The notes under the pieces: model-generated
The model's database searches: none
Told to the model about the DNA's origin: nothing
What the model saw: the letters and a program-made list of their open reading frames with translations, nothing else
Shown here: positions 40,692 to 51,330 of the stretch, in pieces
Layout: every line of letters starts with the position of its first letter
How positions within the stretch are numbered: position 1 is the stretch's first letter
Made by a program: the position numbers and the translations under genes
Origin: CAZYQW01 sp964649825
Lineage (GTDB): Bacteria > Planctomycetota > B15-G4 > JADJEK01
Assembly (NCBI GenBank): GCA_964649825.1
Contig: CAZYQW010000081.1
Location: 1-64,000 of the forward strand
DNA: 64,000 nucleotides
Direction: 5' to 3'

Positions 40692-42497
40692 AACCGCTGG
40701 TTTGCGTCCTTCGTGCTCGCCGTAGTGGTCGTCCCCACGTCCATGGCCGCGCCGAGCGACGCGCCGACGGACGAGGTCGTCGTCACCAAGGCGGCCAAGA
40801 TCGTCGACATCAAGATCACCGGGGCGAACGAGGATCCGATCCCGGAGAATCCGCTCGGCCCGACGGTCCGGAACTTCCGAGCGAACCTCCTGCGGCTCCG
40901 CCAGATCGCGGCCGACGAGGACGTCGCCGGCGTGCGGCTGAAGCTGAGCGGCTCCCCGGACTTCGCCCGGACCATCGACCTCGTCGACGAGCTCCGGCGC
41001 CTGAAGGCGGCCGGCAAGAAGGTCGTGTGCTACACGGAGTCCCTCGATCAGCGATCGCTCGTCTTCGCGTCCCTCGCCGACCTCCTGGCGATGCCACCGT
41101 CCGGAATGGTGGCGCTCGAAGGGATGACGATCGAAGCCATGTACCTGAAGGACCTCTTCGCGATGCTCGACATCCGGTTCGAGGTCATCCACATCGGGAA
41201 CTTCAAGACCGCCTACGAGGACATGGCACGCGACACGATGAGCGACGAGCAGCGCAAGGTGCTCGGCATCCTGCTCGACGAGTTCTATGCGCAGATCCAG
41301 ACCACCATCGCCGAGAACCGTGGCATCGAGCGATCGAAGGTCGAAGCCGCCTACGACAAGCTCCTCTTCGATCCCGAGGACGCCAAGCAGTTCGGGTTGA
41401 TCGACGCGGTCGCATACGAGGACGCTTTCGAGGAACGCGTCGAGGAGATGTTCGGTGGCAAGGTCGAGTTCGACGAGAAGTACGGTGACAGGAGCGTGGA
41501 GGACATCGAGAAGATGCTCGAGAGTCCGTTCGCGATGTTCTCCCTGCTGCCGAAGCTGCTCAATCCGCCGAAGCCGAAGCTGAAGGACGAGCCGCGAATC
41601 GCGATCGTCTACGCGTCCGGACCGATCATGAGCGGCAAGAGCCAGCGCGGCCTGGACGGCTCGGTCTCCTCGATGGGGAGCGAGACGATCGTCGAGGCGC
41701 TCGAGGAAGCGCTCGAGGACGATTGGGTCCGCGCCGTCATCCTCCGCGTCAACAGCCCGGGCGGATCGGCCCTCGCGAGCGACATGATCTGGCGGGCTAC
41801 GCAGCGCGTGAAGGCGAAGAAGCCGATCATCGCGTCGATGGGCGGGGTCGCCGGGTCGGGTGGCTACTGGATCTCGATGGGTTGCGACCGGATCATCGCG
41901 CAGCCGAGCACGATCACCGGTTCGATCGGCGTGGTCGGCATGCTTCCCGACGTGTCGCAGGCGCTGAAGCGGTTCGGCGTGAACGTGCAGGTCGTGTCCA
42001 AGGGCCCGCACGGCGAGGACCTCGCGATCCTCCAGAAGGGTCCGACTCCGTTCCTGAAGGAGACGATCCGCCAGAGCATGCTCGACGTCTACGACGAGTT
42101 CATCACGAAGGTTTCGACCGGCCGCCGCATGAATCCGCAGGTGCTCGAGACGCTGGCTCGCGGGCGCGTCTGGACCGGGCGGCAGGCGGTCGACCTGAAC
42201 CTCGTCGACGAGATCGGCGGACTCGAGCGATCGATCGAGGTCGCGTGCGAGCTCGGTGGGGGGCTCGACCCGAAGACGGTGACCATCGCCGAGCTCCCGA
42301 CCCCGCCGACGTTCATGGAGGCGCTCGAGGACGCGTTCGGCGACATGATCACGGTCGAAGGTCAGGTGAAGCGGATCGCCACCGAGCTCGGGTACGGGGA
42401 CTTGGTCCAGATCGCAGAGTCCCTGCTCGAGAAGCGCGGCAGCGTCGGCGCGCACAACATCCAGGCGGTCATGCCGTTCCAGCTCCTGTTCCGCTGA
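40665..42497 (+). CDS. sppA: Signal peptide peptidase SppA, 67K type
   Basis: A 610-residue membrane-associated serine protease that degrades cleaved signal peptides. The double-length form (two S49-related halves) is recognisable: the catalytic Lys lies in IHIGNFKTAYEDMARD of the first half, and the Ser in VAGSGGYWISMGCDRII of the second half, with RVNSPGGSALASD and TGSIGVVGMLPD. An N-terminal hydrophobic segment (WFASFVLAVVVVPTSMA) anchors or exports it. The ATG at 40665 is the first of two tandem starts and has AGGA eight bases upstream. It is not obviously linked to other secretion genes here; the preceding 250 bases contain no gene. Confidence 0.95.
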   Translation: MKSWRMKSWNRWFASFVLAVVVVPTSMAAPSDAPTDEVVVTKAAKIVDIKITGANEDPIPENPLGPTVRNFRANLLRLRQIAADEDVAGVRLKLSGSPDFARTIDLVDELRRLKAAGKKVVCYTESLDQRSLVFASLADLLAMPPSGMVALEGMTIEAMYLKDLFAMLDIRFEVIHIGNFKTAYEDMARDTMSDEQRKVLGILLDEFYAQIQTTIAENRGIERSKVEAAYDKLLFDPEDAKQFGLIDAVAYEDAFEERVEEMFGGKVEFDEKYGDRSVEDIEKMLESPFAMFSLLPKLLNPPKPKLKDEPRIAIVYASGPIMSGKSQRGLDGSVSSMGSETIVEALEEALEDDWVRAVILRVNSPGGSALASDMIWRATQRVKAKKPIIASMGGVAGSGGYWISMGCDRIIAQPSTITGSIGVVGMLPDVSQALKRFGVNVQVVSKGPHGEDLAILQKGPTPFLKETIRQSMLDVYDEFITKVSTGRRMNPQVLETLARGRVWTGRQAVDLNLVDEIGGLERSIEVACELGGGLDPKTVTIAELPTPPTFMEALEDAFGDMITVEGQVKRIATELGYGDLVQIAESLLEKRGSVGAHNIQAVMPFQLLFR

Positions 42498-42545
42498 GCG
42501 GAAGTCGGGCGAGGGATCCTGAGATCCAGCCCGAGGATCCAGCGC

Positions 42546-42578
42546 GAGCCCGCGGATCGGTCGCCGGTCCGCGGGCTC
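42546..42578 (+). terminator. Strong hairpin downstream of sppA
   Basis: An eleven-base-pair perfect stem GAGCCCGCGGA / TCCGCGGGCTC encloses an eleven-base loop, 48 bases after the sppA stop. GTTCC follows rather than a T-run. It sits between sppA and the convergent esterase, so it likely ends transcription from one or both sides. Confidence 0.65.
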
Positions 42579-42698
42579 GTTCCGTCGGCGGGACGGCTGC
42601 CCGCGGAAGAAACCCCACGAGTCGTTCCGCTCCCGGTTCCGGCCGGCGTCGTGCGAGGAACGGGTTGCGCGGTTGCGATGAGGGACGACGACCCGGGC

Positions 42699-43781
42699 TC
42701 AACGCGGTAGGCGTGGATGCGCGCGAAAGAAGCGCCAGATCTCCACCGTCGCGTCGAACTCGGCGGTCGGTACGTCGGCCGCGCGGCGGATCACGGGGCC
42801 GCCCGGCCACGTGTGGCCCTCGTCGGCGATCGATACGACGACGAGGGCCCGTCCGGCTGCGTCCCCCGGCGCGGACCACGTCTCGATCGTCACCTTGCCG
42901 CATCGTTCGCGCCCGGGCGTCGGCTCGAGCCCGAGTCGCTCGACGTAGTACGCCGTCGCTTCCGCGACCGACGCGTCGACTCGATCCTGCGCGCGTCCCA
43001 CCGCCCGCGCGGGACGACCGCCGTCGTACCCGACGTGCTCATCCGCGCGCCCGTGGATCATCATGACGGAGATCGGCGTGGTCGAATCGGTCGCGGTGAA
43101 GTTCATCGCGCCGGAGACGTCCGCGATCGCCGCGAACACGTCGGCCGCTTCGCGCGCCAGGCGATGGACCATCATCCCGCCGTTCGACATTCCGGTCGCG
43201 AACACGCGGCCGCGGTCGACCGGCGCACGTTGCGCGATCTCGTCGACGAGCGCGCGCAGGAAACCGACGTCGTCCACGTCGTTCTCGACCGCGTAGACGG
43301 GGAGGCCGCCGCTGTTCCACGTGAGCAGCACGCTCGGGAGCGCGCCGGTGCCGTTCGGGTAGGCGACGAGAAAGCCCTCCTCGTCGGCGAGCGCCGAGAA
43401 GCGCGTCATCCGCTCGGCGTTCGTCGCGTTGCCGCCGCCCCCGTGCAGCACGACGACGAGCGGGAGGGGACCTTCGAATCGGTCGCTCGGCACGTGCAGG
43501 CGCGCGGTTCGTTCGCGGCCCTGATGCGAGATCGTGATCTCGACGTCGCCGGGGGCGGCTTGCGGCGCGACCGTGCCGGGGGCGATGGCGTCGCGCAGAC
43601 GGCGTCGCGTTTCGATGAACGCGGGCTGAGTGCGGCGGAGGCGGTCCTTCACCGCGACGCCGTCGACGCGCTCCTCCTCCACCCAGTCGGCGAGATACGT
43701 GGTGACGGGGGAGAGGTCGGGCTCGCCGTCGCCGGCGTTCGCCGAGAACAAGAGGATGATGAACAGCTTCAAGGTCGCCAT
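42699..43781 (-). CDS. Polyhydroxybutyrate-depolymerase-like esterase (LpqC type)
   Basis: A 360-residue alpha/beta hydrolase with signal peptide (MATLKLFIILLFSANAGDG). Oxyanion segment LPLVVVLHGGGGNATN, nucleophile elbow ATGMSNGGMMVHRL (GxSxG), then SVMMIHGRADEHVGYDGG and DEGHTWPGGP with the catalytic His. This is the family annotated as poly(3-hydroxybutyrate) depolymerase/feruloyl esterase-like LpqC, found in many genera without polyester use. The start at 43781 follows its signal peptide. Substrate unknown. It is divergent from the kinase gene at 44031, with 249 bases between that contain no gene. Confidence 0.88.
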   Translation of the reverse strand: MATLKLFIILLFSANAGDGEPDLSPVTTYLADWVEEERVDGVAVKDRLRRTQPAFIETRRRLRDAIAPGTVAPQAAPGDVEITISHQGRERTARLHVPSDRFEGPLPLVVVLHGGGGNATNAERMTRFSALADEEGFLVAYPNGTGALPSVLLTWNSGGLPVYAVENDVDDVGFLRALVDEIAQRAPVDRGRVFATGMSNGGMMVHRLAREAADVFAAIADVSGAMNFTATDSTTPISVMMIHGRADEHVGYDGGRPARAVGRAQDRVDASVAEATAYYVERLGLEPTPGRERCGKVTIETWSAPGDAAGRALVVVSIADEGHTWPGGPVIRRAADVPTAEFDATVEIWRFFRAHPRLPR

Positions 43782-44030
43782 GAGGTCTCCAGTGCGTCGC
43801 AGTCGGGTCCGTTCGGGTTCGGCGCCGGTGTTTCGCTGGTCAGGAAACCGGCGTCGTCGTCGGCGGTGGCGCCGATTCTCGCCGGTGCTCCCATTCTCGC
43901 CTCGGCCCGCCGGCGGCCGACGGGAATCGCGCCCCGCGCCCGCGTTCGTCCGCCGGCGGCGATTCGCGCCGGGGCAGTCGAGCGTGACGTCTCGACGCGC
44001 CCGGCTTGGAGCCGGCAGAATGCTCGGACG

Positions 44031-45767
<1,737 letters not shown>

Positions 45768-45779
45768 GCGTGTCGGGCC

Positions 45780-45812
45780 AGGGGTGTCCGGAGGACTCGC
45801 GTGAGCACCCCT
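45780..45812. terminator. Weak hairpin between convergent genes
   Basis: AGGGGTG (45780-45786) and CACCCCT (45806-45812) could pair around a 19-base loop between the kinase and helicase stop codons. Loop size makes it uncertain. Confidence 0.3.
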
Positions 45813-45823
45813 TCGGCGCCCGG

Positions 45824-47809
45824 CTAGCCGAGCTCGAGTTGCCGCTTCGCGTCGACCGCGTCGCGGTTCACGAGCTCGATCGCCCGGTCGAGCTTCTCGA
45901 TGAACGAACGCTCGGCGGTGACCGCCTTCTTGAGCTGCCGGATCACCTGGACGGTCAGGCGGAACACCCGCACGATGTCGCCGAGGGACGCGTTCGTCAG
46001 GTCGAGCAGATCGTCGAGGTCGGCGCCGCTCGCGAACGCGTGAAGGCAGGAGCCGATCTTGAAGTTGGGGGGGCGCACGGTGCCGGCGATCTCATGCTTG
46101 TGCTCGGCATCGACGACCCGCTGCACGATCCGTTCGACGTCGGCGTGATGCTCGCCGAGCACGCGCCGATCCATCGGCCGGAACAGGTCGCCGCGCCGTT
46201 CCTCGAACACGAGCGAACCAAGCACGACCACGCACTGCGCGGCGTCGAGCCACTCGAGAAGCCCCGAGAAGAACAGCTCCGTAACGGGGAGCTCGAACCC
46301 GTTGATGCGTGACGCGACGAACCCCTTCTCGGTGATCTCGTTCTCGCCGCGGATGTAGTCGAGATCGCGCAGCAACGCGAGCCGCTGGTCGATTGCGAGG
46401 ATCTGCTTCTTCTGGTTCTTCTCCTTCTTCTTCCGCGGCATCTGGTTCCACTGGAAGTTGTTGAACGAGCGTTCCCAGGCGTCGAAGATGCGCGGGCCGA
46501 GCACGCGATGGAGATTGATGATCGTCGAGTACGACAGGTTGAAGCGGCTCTTGATCGGCTCGATCTGCCCGTAGAGGACGTGGCGGACGTCCTCGATGTC
46601 GGTGATGCGAGAGTCGTCGATCACGCTGTAGACAAGGCCTTCGGAATCGATCCCCTGCCGGCCGGCGCGCCCGGCCATCTGGTGGTACTCCCGACACTTG
46701 ATGAAGTCGAAACCGACGCCGTCGAACTTCCGAAGGCTCGAGAAGACCACGCTCCGCGCCGGCATATTGATGCCGAGCGCGAACGTCTCGGTCGTGAAGA
46801 GCAGGCGCAGGAGACCGGAGGTGAAGAGGCGCTCGACGAGCTCTTTGTGGAGCGGCAGGAGCCCGGCGTGGTGGTAGCTGACGCCGCGCGTCGCGAGGTA
46901 GCGCAGACCCTTCAGGGTCTCGTCCCGGTCCATGCGGAACGTCGCGGCGATCTCGTCGAAGAGGACGCCGATCCGATCGCGTTCCGTGGTCGAGAGGAGG
47001 TCCCGATCGTGGTAGTTCTTCGCGCGCCGTTCGCACTCCTTGCGGCTGAAGCAGAAGTAGAGGATCGGCAACGAGCCGGACTGCCGCAGGAAGTCGACGA
47101 CGTCGTTCTGCGGCCCGCGCGTCGAGTGACGCCGATTCGCGCGGGGCAGGCGGGTCACCTGGTCGGCGCGCTTGGCGCCCATCCCCGGGAAGAAGAGGTA
47201 GTGCCGCAGGGGCACCGGCCGATCGAAGTGGCGGATCACCTCCAGCGGCTCGTGGCGGACGCTCTCGATCCACTCGCCGAACTGGGAGAGGTTGGAAACG
47301 GTCGCGGACAGGCAGATGAATCGAATGTGGGACGGGGCGAAGATGATCGACTCCTCCCAGACCGTCCCGCGCTCGACGTCGTCCATGTAGTGAATCTCGT
47401 CGAACACCACGTACTCGACGTCATGAAGCTCCTCGGGCGACTCGAAGATCGTGTTGCGGAAGATCTCGGTCGTCATGACGAGGAGCGGCGCGAGCGGGTT
47501 GATCGTGACGTCGCCGGTCATGATCCCGACTTCGACGCCGGGTTCGGCCTTGAAGTCGCGGTACTTCTGGCTCGACAGCGCCTTGATCGGGGCGGTGTAG
47601 ATGGCGCGTCCGCCGCGCTGCAGGGTCTCCTCGATGGCGTACTCGGCGACGAGCGTCTTTCCGGCCCCCGTCGGCGCGGAGAGCAGCACCGACTTTCCCG
47701 CCTCGATCGCTTCGAGCGCCTCCTCCTGAAAGGGGTTCAAGGTCAGACCGCGGTAGACGCGCGCGGCGCGGTTCGGGTCTCGCGACTTGACGGGACGTTT
47801 CTTCTTCAA
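45824..47809 (-). CDS. SKI2/DOB1-type superfamily 2 RNA helicase
   Basis: A 661-residue helicase. Landmarks: Q-motif-like GLTLNPFQEEALEAI, Walker A APTGAGKTLVAEYAI (near 48), TAPIKALSSQKYRDF, DEIHYM box II, LSATVSN, YHHAGLLPLHKELVERLF, TFALGINMPARSVVFSS, and QMAGRAGRQGID (motif VI). This order and spacing fit the Ski2/Mtr4/HelY group acting in RNA processing. The C-terminal part (FDAWERSFNNFQWNQM, DLLDLTNASLGDIVRVFR) matches the winged-helix and arch regions of that group. No ATG is in frame near the start; TTG at 47809 is provisional and a CTG some 60 bases upstream is an alternative. It diverges from the small gene at 48006. Confidence 0.9.
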   Translation of the reverse strand: MKKKRPVKSRDPNRAARVYRGLTLNPFQEEALEAIEAGKSVLLSAPTGAGKTLVAEYAIEETLQRGGRAIYTAPIKALSSQKYRDFKAEPGVEVGIMTGDVTINPLAPLLVMTTEIFRNTIFESPEELHDVEYVVFDEIHYMDDVERGTVWEESIIFAPSHIRFICLSATVSNLSQFGEWIESVRHEPLEVIRHFDRPVPLRHYLFFPGMGAKRADQVTRLPRANRRHSTRGPQNDVVDFLRQSGSLPILYFCFSRKECERRAKNYHDRDLLSTTERDRIGVLFDEIAATFRMDRDETLKGLRYLATRGVSYHHAGLLPLHKELVERLFTSGLLRLLFTTETFALGINMPARSVVFSSLRKFDGVGFDFIKCREYHQMAGRAGRQGIDSEGLVYSVIDDSRITDIEDVRHVLYGQIEPIKSRFNLSYSTIINLHRVLGPRIFDAWERSFNNFQWNQMPRKKKEKNQKKQILAIDQRLALLRDLDYIRGENEITEKGFVASRINGFELPVTELFFSGLLEWLDAAQCVVVLGSLVFEERRGDLFRPMDRRVLGEHHADVERIVQRVVDAEHKHEIAGTVRPPNFKIGSCLHAFASGADLDDLLDLTNASLGDIVRVFRLTVQVIRQLKKAVTAERSFIEKLDRAIELVNRDAVDAKRQLELG

Positions 47810-48005
47810 CGGATCATCCGGGTCCAGCGGGGAGCGGGGGTCGGGTCCATTTCCAACTTGAGGGCGGTTCAGCGCCCCTGCTAGAGTGCGTCGCGCCGCG
47901 GGAGACGAATGGTCTCTCGCTTCTGCGACATCTGAGGACCGACAACCGGAGATGCAAGCCGGAACCAGAAAAGGCGGGCGGCGGAAACGGAAGCGGAACA
48001 GGAAA

Positions 48006-48266
48006 ATGGAAAAAGCGTCGGGCGGAAACTTCGTGAACATCAACCGTCGTCTGGCCGCGGTGAAGGTCGTCGTCGACCTGCTCAACCAGGAGCTCGACCT
48101 CGGCAAGGCGGACAAGGCGATCAGCCTCGACCGCGATCGGCTGGACGCGGCGGTGACGCTGCTCGAGGACTTCGTCGGCGACGTCGCCGCTCTCCTCAAG
48201 ACGAGCGGTGGTGACGACCGCAAGGTGGTCGAGCCGCAGCGCGGCACTGTGAACCGGGTGAACTGA
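48006..48266 (+). CDS. Small hydrophilic protein of unknown function, 86 residues
   Basis: An 86-residue helical protein: FVNINRRLAAVKVVVDLLNQELDLGK, then DRLDAAVTLLEDFVGDVAALL, predicted as two amphipathic helices, ending with a polar tail. No motif I know. The start at 48006 is a guess: an upstream ATG at 47952 would add a very basic run (RKGGRRKRKRNRK). It lies 34 bases before the FtsQ-like gene on the same strand and may be co-transcribed with it. Confidence 0.55.
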   Translation: MEKASGGNFVNINRRLAAVKVVVDLLNQELDLGKADKAISLDRDRLDAAVTLLEDFVGDVAALLKTSGGDDRKVVEPQRGTVNRVN

Positions 48267-48300
48267 GCCCTCCAAGGACGCGGGCGCGCGGTAGGCAACG

Positions 48301-49242
48301 ATGGTGAAACGGCGGCCCGTCAAGGTCACCGGGATCGGCTGGGACGCGGCCCACCTGCGTGCTCTCACGACGCCGGTCGCGCGTGCGTTGGCCGGCGGCA
48401 TCGTGCTGGTGAGCCTCGGGTTGATCGCGGACCGGCTGGCCGAGGTCGCCCAGGGCTCGAGCCGGTTCCAGGTCGATCCCGCCTGCGTCCTCGAGGAGCG
48501 GAGCCCTTCGTGGCTGCCCGAGTCGATCGGGCACGAGATCCGGGTCGCGCTGCAGGCCGCTCCTCCGGTGTCGCTCTTCGCCCCCGATTTCGGGGGACGG
48601 CTGCGCGACGCGGTGAAGTCCGCCACCCCCTGGATCGGCACGGTCGAGCGCGTCGAACGCATCTTCCCCAACCGGGCGCGCGTCGATCTGACCCTTCGCC
48701 GGCCCGTCGTCGCCATCGAGCATGAGGGGCACCGATACTTGCTCGATGGCAGCGGCCGAGTGCTCCACCGCGAGCCGCGCAGCCAGCCGACGAGCTTCCG
48801 CTTCCCGGTCTACCCTGTGTTCGGCGTCCGGGCCGGGGCGCCGACGGTCGGTGCGGTCTCGGACGACCGCGAGGTGTTGGCCGCGGTGCGAGTCGCGGAA
48901 GAGCTGCGTGCCCTGCCCTCCGCGCACCGGGATCTGGTACGACAGATCGAACCCGTCGCGCTCGAGGTGCGCCGCTCGATCCGTGGCTCGGTCGCCGCGG
49001 CCGGCGAGGTGCATATCCGGACCGCGAGCGGTGTGCTGGTGGAATGGGGGCGTGCACGTTCCGGTGCGCTCGGATTGGCCGACGTGCCGGTCGACCGGAA
49101 GATCGAGCACCTGGCCCGGATCATGAAGGTCTACCCGCGCCTCGCGGGCCTCGAGGAGGCACGGCTCAACTTCGACGTGCCGCACTACCGACCGATCGGC
49201 GGCGCGCTCCAGTTCCTCGAGGCAGACGGGGATGGCTCGTGA
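48301..49242 (+). CDS. FtsQ/DivIB-like POTRA membrane protein
   Basis: A 313-residue protein with a short cytoplasmic start, a membrane segment (about residues 29-45, AGGIVLVSLGLIADRLA) and an extracytoplasmic region. The part PWIGTVERVERIFPNRARVDLTLRRPVVAIEHEGHRYLLDGSGRVLH has the layout of the POTRA and FtsQ domain boundary (arms rich in Arg-Pro-Val, DGxGxVL). Later VPVDRKIEHLARIMKVYP and LNFDVPHYRPI close the domain. FtsQ links early and late division proteins; the likeness is by pattern, not by a strict motif, so treat as FtsQ-like. Genes of the usual ftsQAZ cluster are not adjacent; ribosomal protein genes follow. Confidence 0.62.
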   Translation: MVKRRPVKVTGIGWDAAHLRALTTPVARALAGGIVLVSLGLIADRLAEVAQGSSRFQVDPACVLEERSPSWLPESIGHEIRVALQAAPPVSLFAPDFGGRLRDAVKSATPWIGTVERVERIFPNRARVDLTLRRPVVAIEHEGHRYLLDGSGRVLHREPRSQPTSFRFPVYPVFGVRAGAPTVGAVSDDREVLAAVRVAEELRALPSAHRDLVRQIEPVALEVRRSIRGSVAAAGEVHIRTASGVLVEWGRARSGALGLADVPVDRKIEHLARIMKVYPRLAGLEEARLNFDVPHYRPIGGALQFLEADGDGS

Positions 49243-49274
49243 GCGGCTCGGAGCGCGGGGACGTCGACGTCCCC

Positions 49275-49302
49275 TTGACACACGCACTTCCGGCCGTAGA
49301 TT
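49275..49302 (+). promoter_or_regulatory. Sigma-70-type promoter of rplM-rpsI
   Basis: A consensus -35 box TTGACA (49275-49280) and TAGATT -10 box (49297-49302) with 16-base spacing lie 94 bases upstream of the rplM start, as expected for a strongly expressed ribosomal operon. Confidence 0.7.
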
Positions 49303-49395
49303 AGCGCGTTTCGCGCAGAGGCAAGACAGGGCGGTCGTGGCTCACGTTCACGCCCCGTCATCCGCCGGCGGAACGTGTGACCAGGAGCTTTCGTG

Positions 49396-49833
49396 ATGCG
49401 CAGTTACGTCGCCAAGCCGAGCGACACGACGCGGCAGTGGCTGATCGTCGATGGTACCGACCAGGTCCTCGGGCGGCTCGCGACCAAGATCGCGACCGTC
49501 CTCATGGGGAAGCATCGCCCGACTTACACCGCGCACGTCGACACCGGCGACTTCGTCGTGGTCGTCAACGCGGACAAGATCCGGGTCTCGCCAGCCGAAC
49601 GGCCGCGGCGGCGAATGGTCACGTACCACACCGGGTTCCTCGGAGGGTTGCGCCAGACTCCCATGACCGAGGTGTTCGACCAGAACCCGGCCAAGGTGGT
49701 CCAGCTCGCGGTCCGACGGATGCTCCCGAAGACCAAGCTCGGCCGAAAGATGTTCACGAAGCTGCGTGTGTATCGGGGCGAAGAGCATCCCCACGTCGCG
49801 CAGAAGCCCCAGCCGTTTCCCGAGCGCCTTTAA
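49396..49833 (+). CDS. rplM: 50S ribosomal protein L13
   Basis: A 145-residue large-subunit protein. Family blocks WLIVDGTDQVLGRLATKIATVLMGKHRPTY, VNADKIRVSPAERPRRRM, YHTGFLGGLRQTPM and VRRMLPKTKLGRKMFTKLRVY fit L13 throughout. ATG at 49396 is eight bases from AGGAG and preferred to GTG at 49393, which would have a five-base spacing. It is the first gene of the rplM-rpsI operon, 19 bases before rpsI. Confidence 0.97.
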   Translation: MRSYVAKPSDTTRQWLIVDGTDQVLGRLATKIATVLMGKHRPTYTAHVDTGDFVVVVNADKIRVSPAERPRRRMVTYHTGFLGGLRQTPMTEVFDQNPAKVVQLAVRRMLPKTKLGRKMFTKLRVYRGEEHPHVAQKPQPFPERL

Positions 49834-49852
49834 CTACCGCGGAGCATAAGTC

Positions 49853-50314
49853 GTGACCGACACGCTATCGACCGAGACCCCGAACGAAGCGCCCTCGCCG
49901 GCCCCGGCGATGCCGTCGCCCGCGATCGACGGGCCCGTCTGGGGAACGGGACGTCGCAAGACGTCCGTGGCTCGTGTCCGCATCAAGTACGGCAGCGGCA
50001 AGATCGAGGTGAACGGACGGGAGTTCCGCGAGTTCTTCCCGACGCCGCAGTCGCAGCTCGCCGTGCTCGCGCCGCTCGCCGTGACCGGCACCCAGAACAA
50101 GTACGACATCTTCATCTCCGTCCGTGGGGGGGGATTGACCGGCCAGTCTGGTGCCGCGGCGCTCGGAATCGGCCGGGCCCTGAAGGACGCCGAGCCGAAC
50201 CTCGAGCTCGCGCTGCGTGAAGGGAGCTTCTTGACCCGAGACAGCCGCATGAAGGAACGGAAGAAGTACGGTCTGCGTGGCGCCCGACGGGCGTTCCAGT
50301 TCTCGAAGCGCTAA
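49853..50314 (+). CDS. rpsI: 30S ribosomal protein S9
   Basis: A 153-residue small-subunit protein. GTGRRKTSVARVRIKYGSGKI, GREFREFFPT, SVRGGGLTGQSGAAALGIGRAL and the C-terminal MKERKKYGLRGARRAFQFSKR match S9; its Arg/Lys-rich C-terminus reaches the P-site tRNA. The GTG start gives a ~26-residue N-terminal extension rich in Pro/Ala/Ser, longer than in E. coli. A terminator hairpin follows at 50370-50399. Confidence 0.97.
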   Translation: MTDTLSTETPNEAPSPAPAMPSPAIDGPVWGTGRRKTSVARVRIKYGSGKIEVNGREFREFFPTPQSQLAVLAPLAVTGTQNKYDIFISVRGGGLTGQSGAAALGIGRALKDAEPNLELALREGSFLTRDSRMKERKKYGLRGARRAFQFSKR

Positions 50315-50369
50315 GATCGTTCCATCCTCGCAGGCCGATCCGAGTCCGGGTCGCGACGAGACACGATAC

Positions 50370-50399
50370 GAGGCCGCCGGGCTCTTCCCCGCCGGCCTC
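50370..50399 (+). terminator. Terminator after rpsI
   Basis: GAGGCCG (50370-50376) pairs with CGGCCTC (50393-50399), with a further CGGG/CCCG inner pairing, followed by GTTTG. It ends the rplM-rpsI transcript before yebC. Confidence 0.6.
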
Positions 50400-50437
50400 G
50401 TTTGACATGAGACCGAGGACACCTCGAGAGTCGACCG

Positions 50438-51187
50438 ATGGCTGGACACTCACACTCCGCGAACATCCGCCACCGCAAAGCGGCCGTGGATGCCAAGAAG
50501 GGCGCCGCGTTCTCCAAGCACGCGAAGCTGATCATGACCGCGGCGCGACTGGGGGGGCGTGACGTCAAGATGAACCCGCGGCTCGCGCTCGCCATCGAGA
50601 AGGCGCGCGCGGACAACATGCCGAAGGACAAGATCGAGCGCGCGATCAAGAAGGGAATGGGAGAGCTCGAAGGAACCCAGCTCGAGGAGATCCGCTACGA
50701 GGCGTATGGTCCGGGCGGCGTGGCGATGCTCATCGATTGTCTGACGGACAACCGCAATCGAACCGCCTCTGACGTGCGCCATCAGCTCGAGAAGGCAGGG
50801 GGGCGTCTCGCGGAGTCGGGTTCGGTCGGTTGGATGTTCGACGCGCGGGCCTTCCTCGTCGTGCCGGCGGAGGGAGTCGGCGAGGATGCCCTGACCGAGA
50901 CCGTGATGGAGCTCGGCGGGGAGGATCTCAAGCGAGAGGACGACGTCTTCGAGATCTTCGGCGACTCGGCCCAGTTGAGCACCCTCCACAAGGGCCTGAT
51001 CGAGGCCGGCTTCACGGTCGACCGCTTGGAAATCGCGATGGTTCCGCAGAACACGGTCGCCCTCGATCGGGAGAACGCCGAGAAGATCGTGCACCTGCTC
51101 GATGCCCTGGAAGAGCACGACGACGTCCAGGCGACGCACTCGAACCTCGAGATCCCCGACGAGGTCCTGAAGGACCTCGAGCTCTGA
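50438..51187 (+). CDS. yebC: YebC/PmpR family protein
   Basis: A 249-residue protein of the YebC/PmpR/TACO1 family. AGHSHSANIRHRKAAVDAKKGAAFSKHAK at the start, MPKDKIERAIKKGMGELEG, and YEAYGPGGVAMLIDCLTDNRNRT are diagnostic. Family members are described as transcriptional regulators in older work and as translation factors relieving stalls in recent work. The ATG at 50438 is the family start. Located between the ribosomal operon and the receiver/GGDEF gene. Confidence 0.95.
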   Translation: MAGHSHSANIRHRKAAVDAKKGAAFSKHAKLIMTAARLGGRDVKMNPRLALAIEKARADNMPKDKIERAIKKGMGELEGTQLEEIRYEAYGPGGVAMLIDCLTDNRNRTASDVRHQLEKAGGRLAESGSVGWMFDARAFLVVPAEGVGEDALTETVMELGGEDLKREDDVFEIFGDSAQLSTLHKGLIEAGFTVDRLEIAMVPQNTVALDRENAEKIVHLLDALEEHDDVQATHSNLEIPDEVLKDLEL

Positions 51188-51330
51188 CCGACGACCGCGG
51201 GCGCGCCCGTTCGGGACTCGGCGGAAATCGAGACATTTTCCTCAAGGCCGGACCCTCACTGGTCGATAAGAGCCCGTGTGGGTCGGCGTGGTTCGCCCCG
51301 CGAATCCAAGCCCCTTTCCGGAGGTCCTCC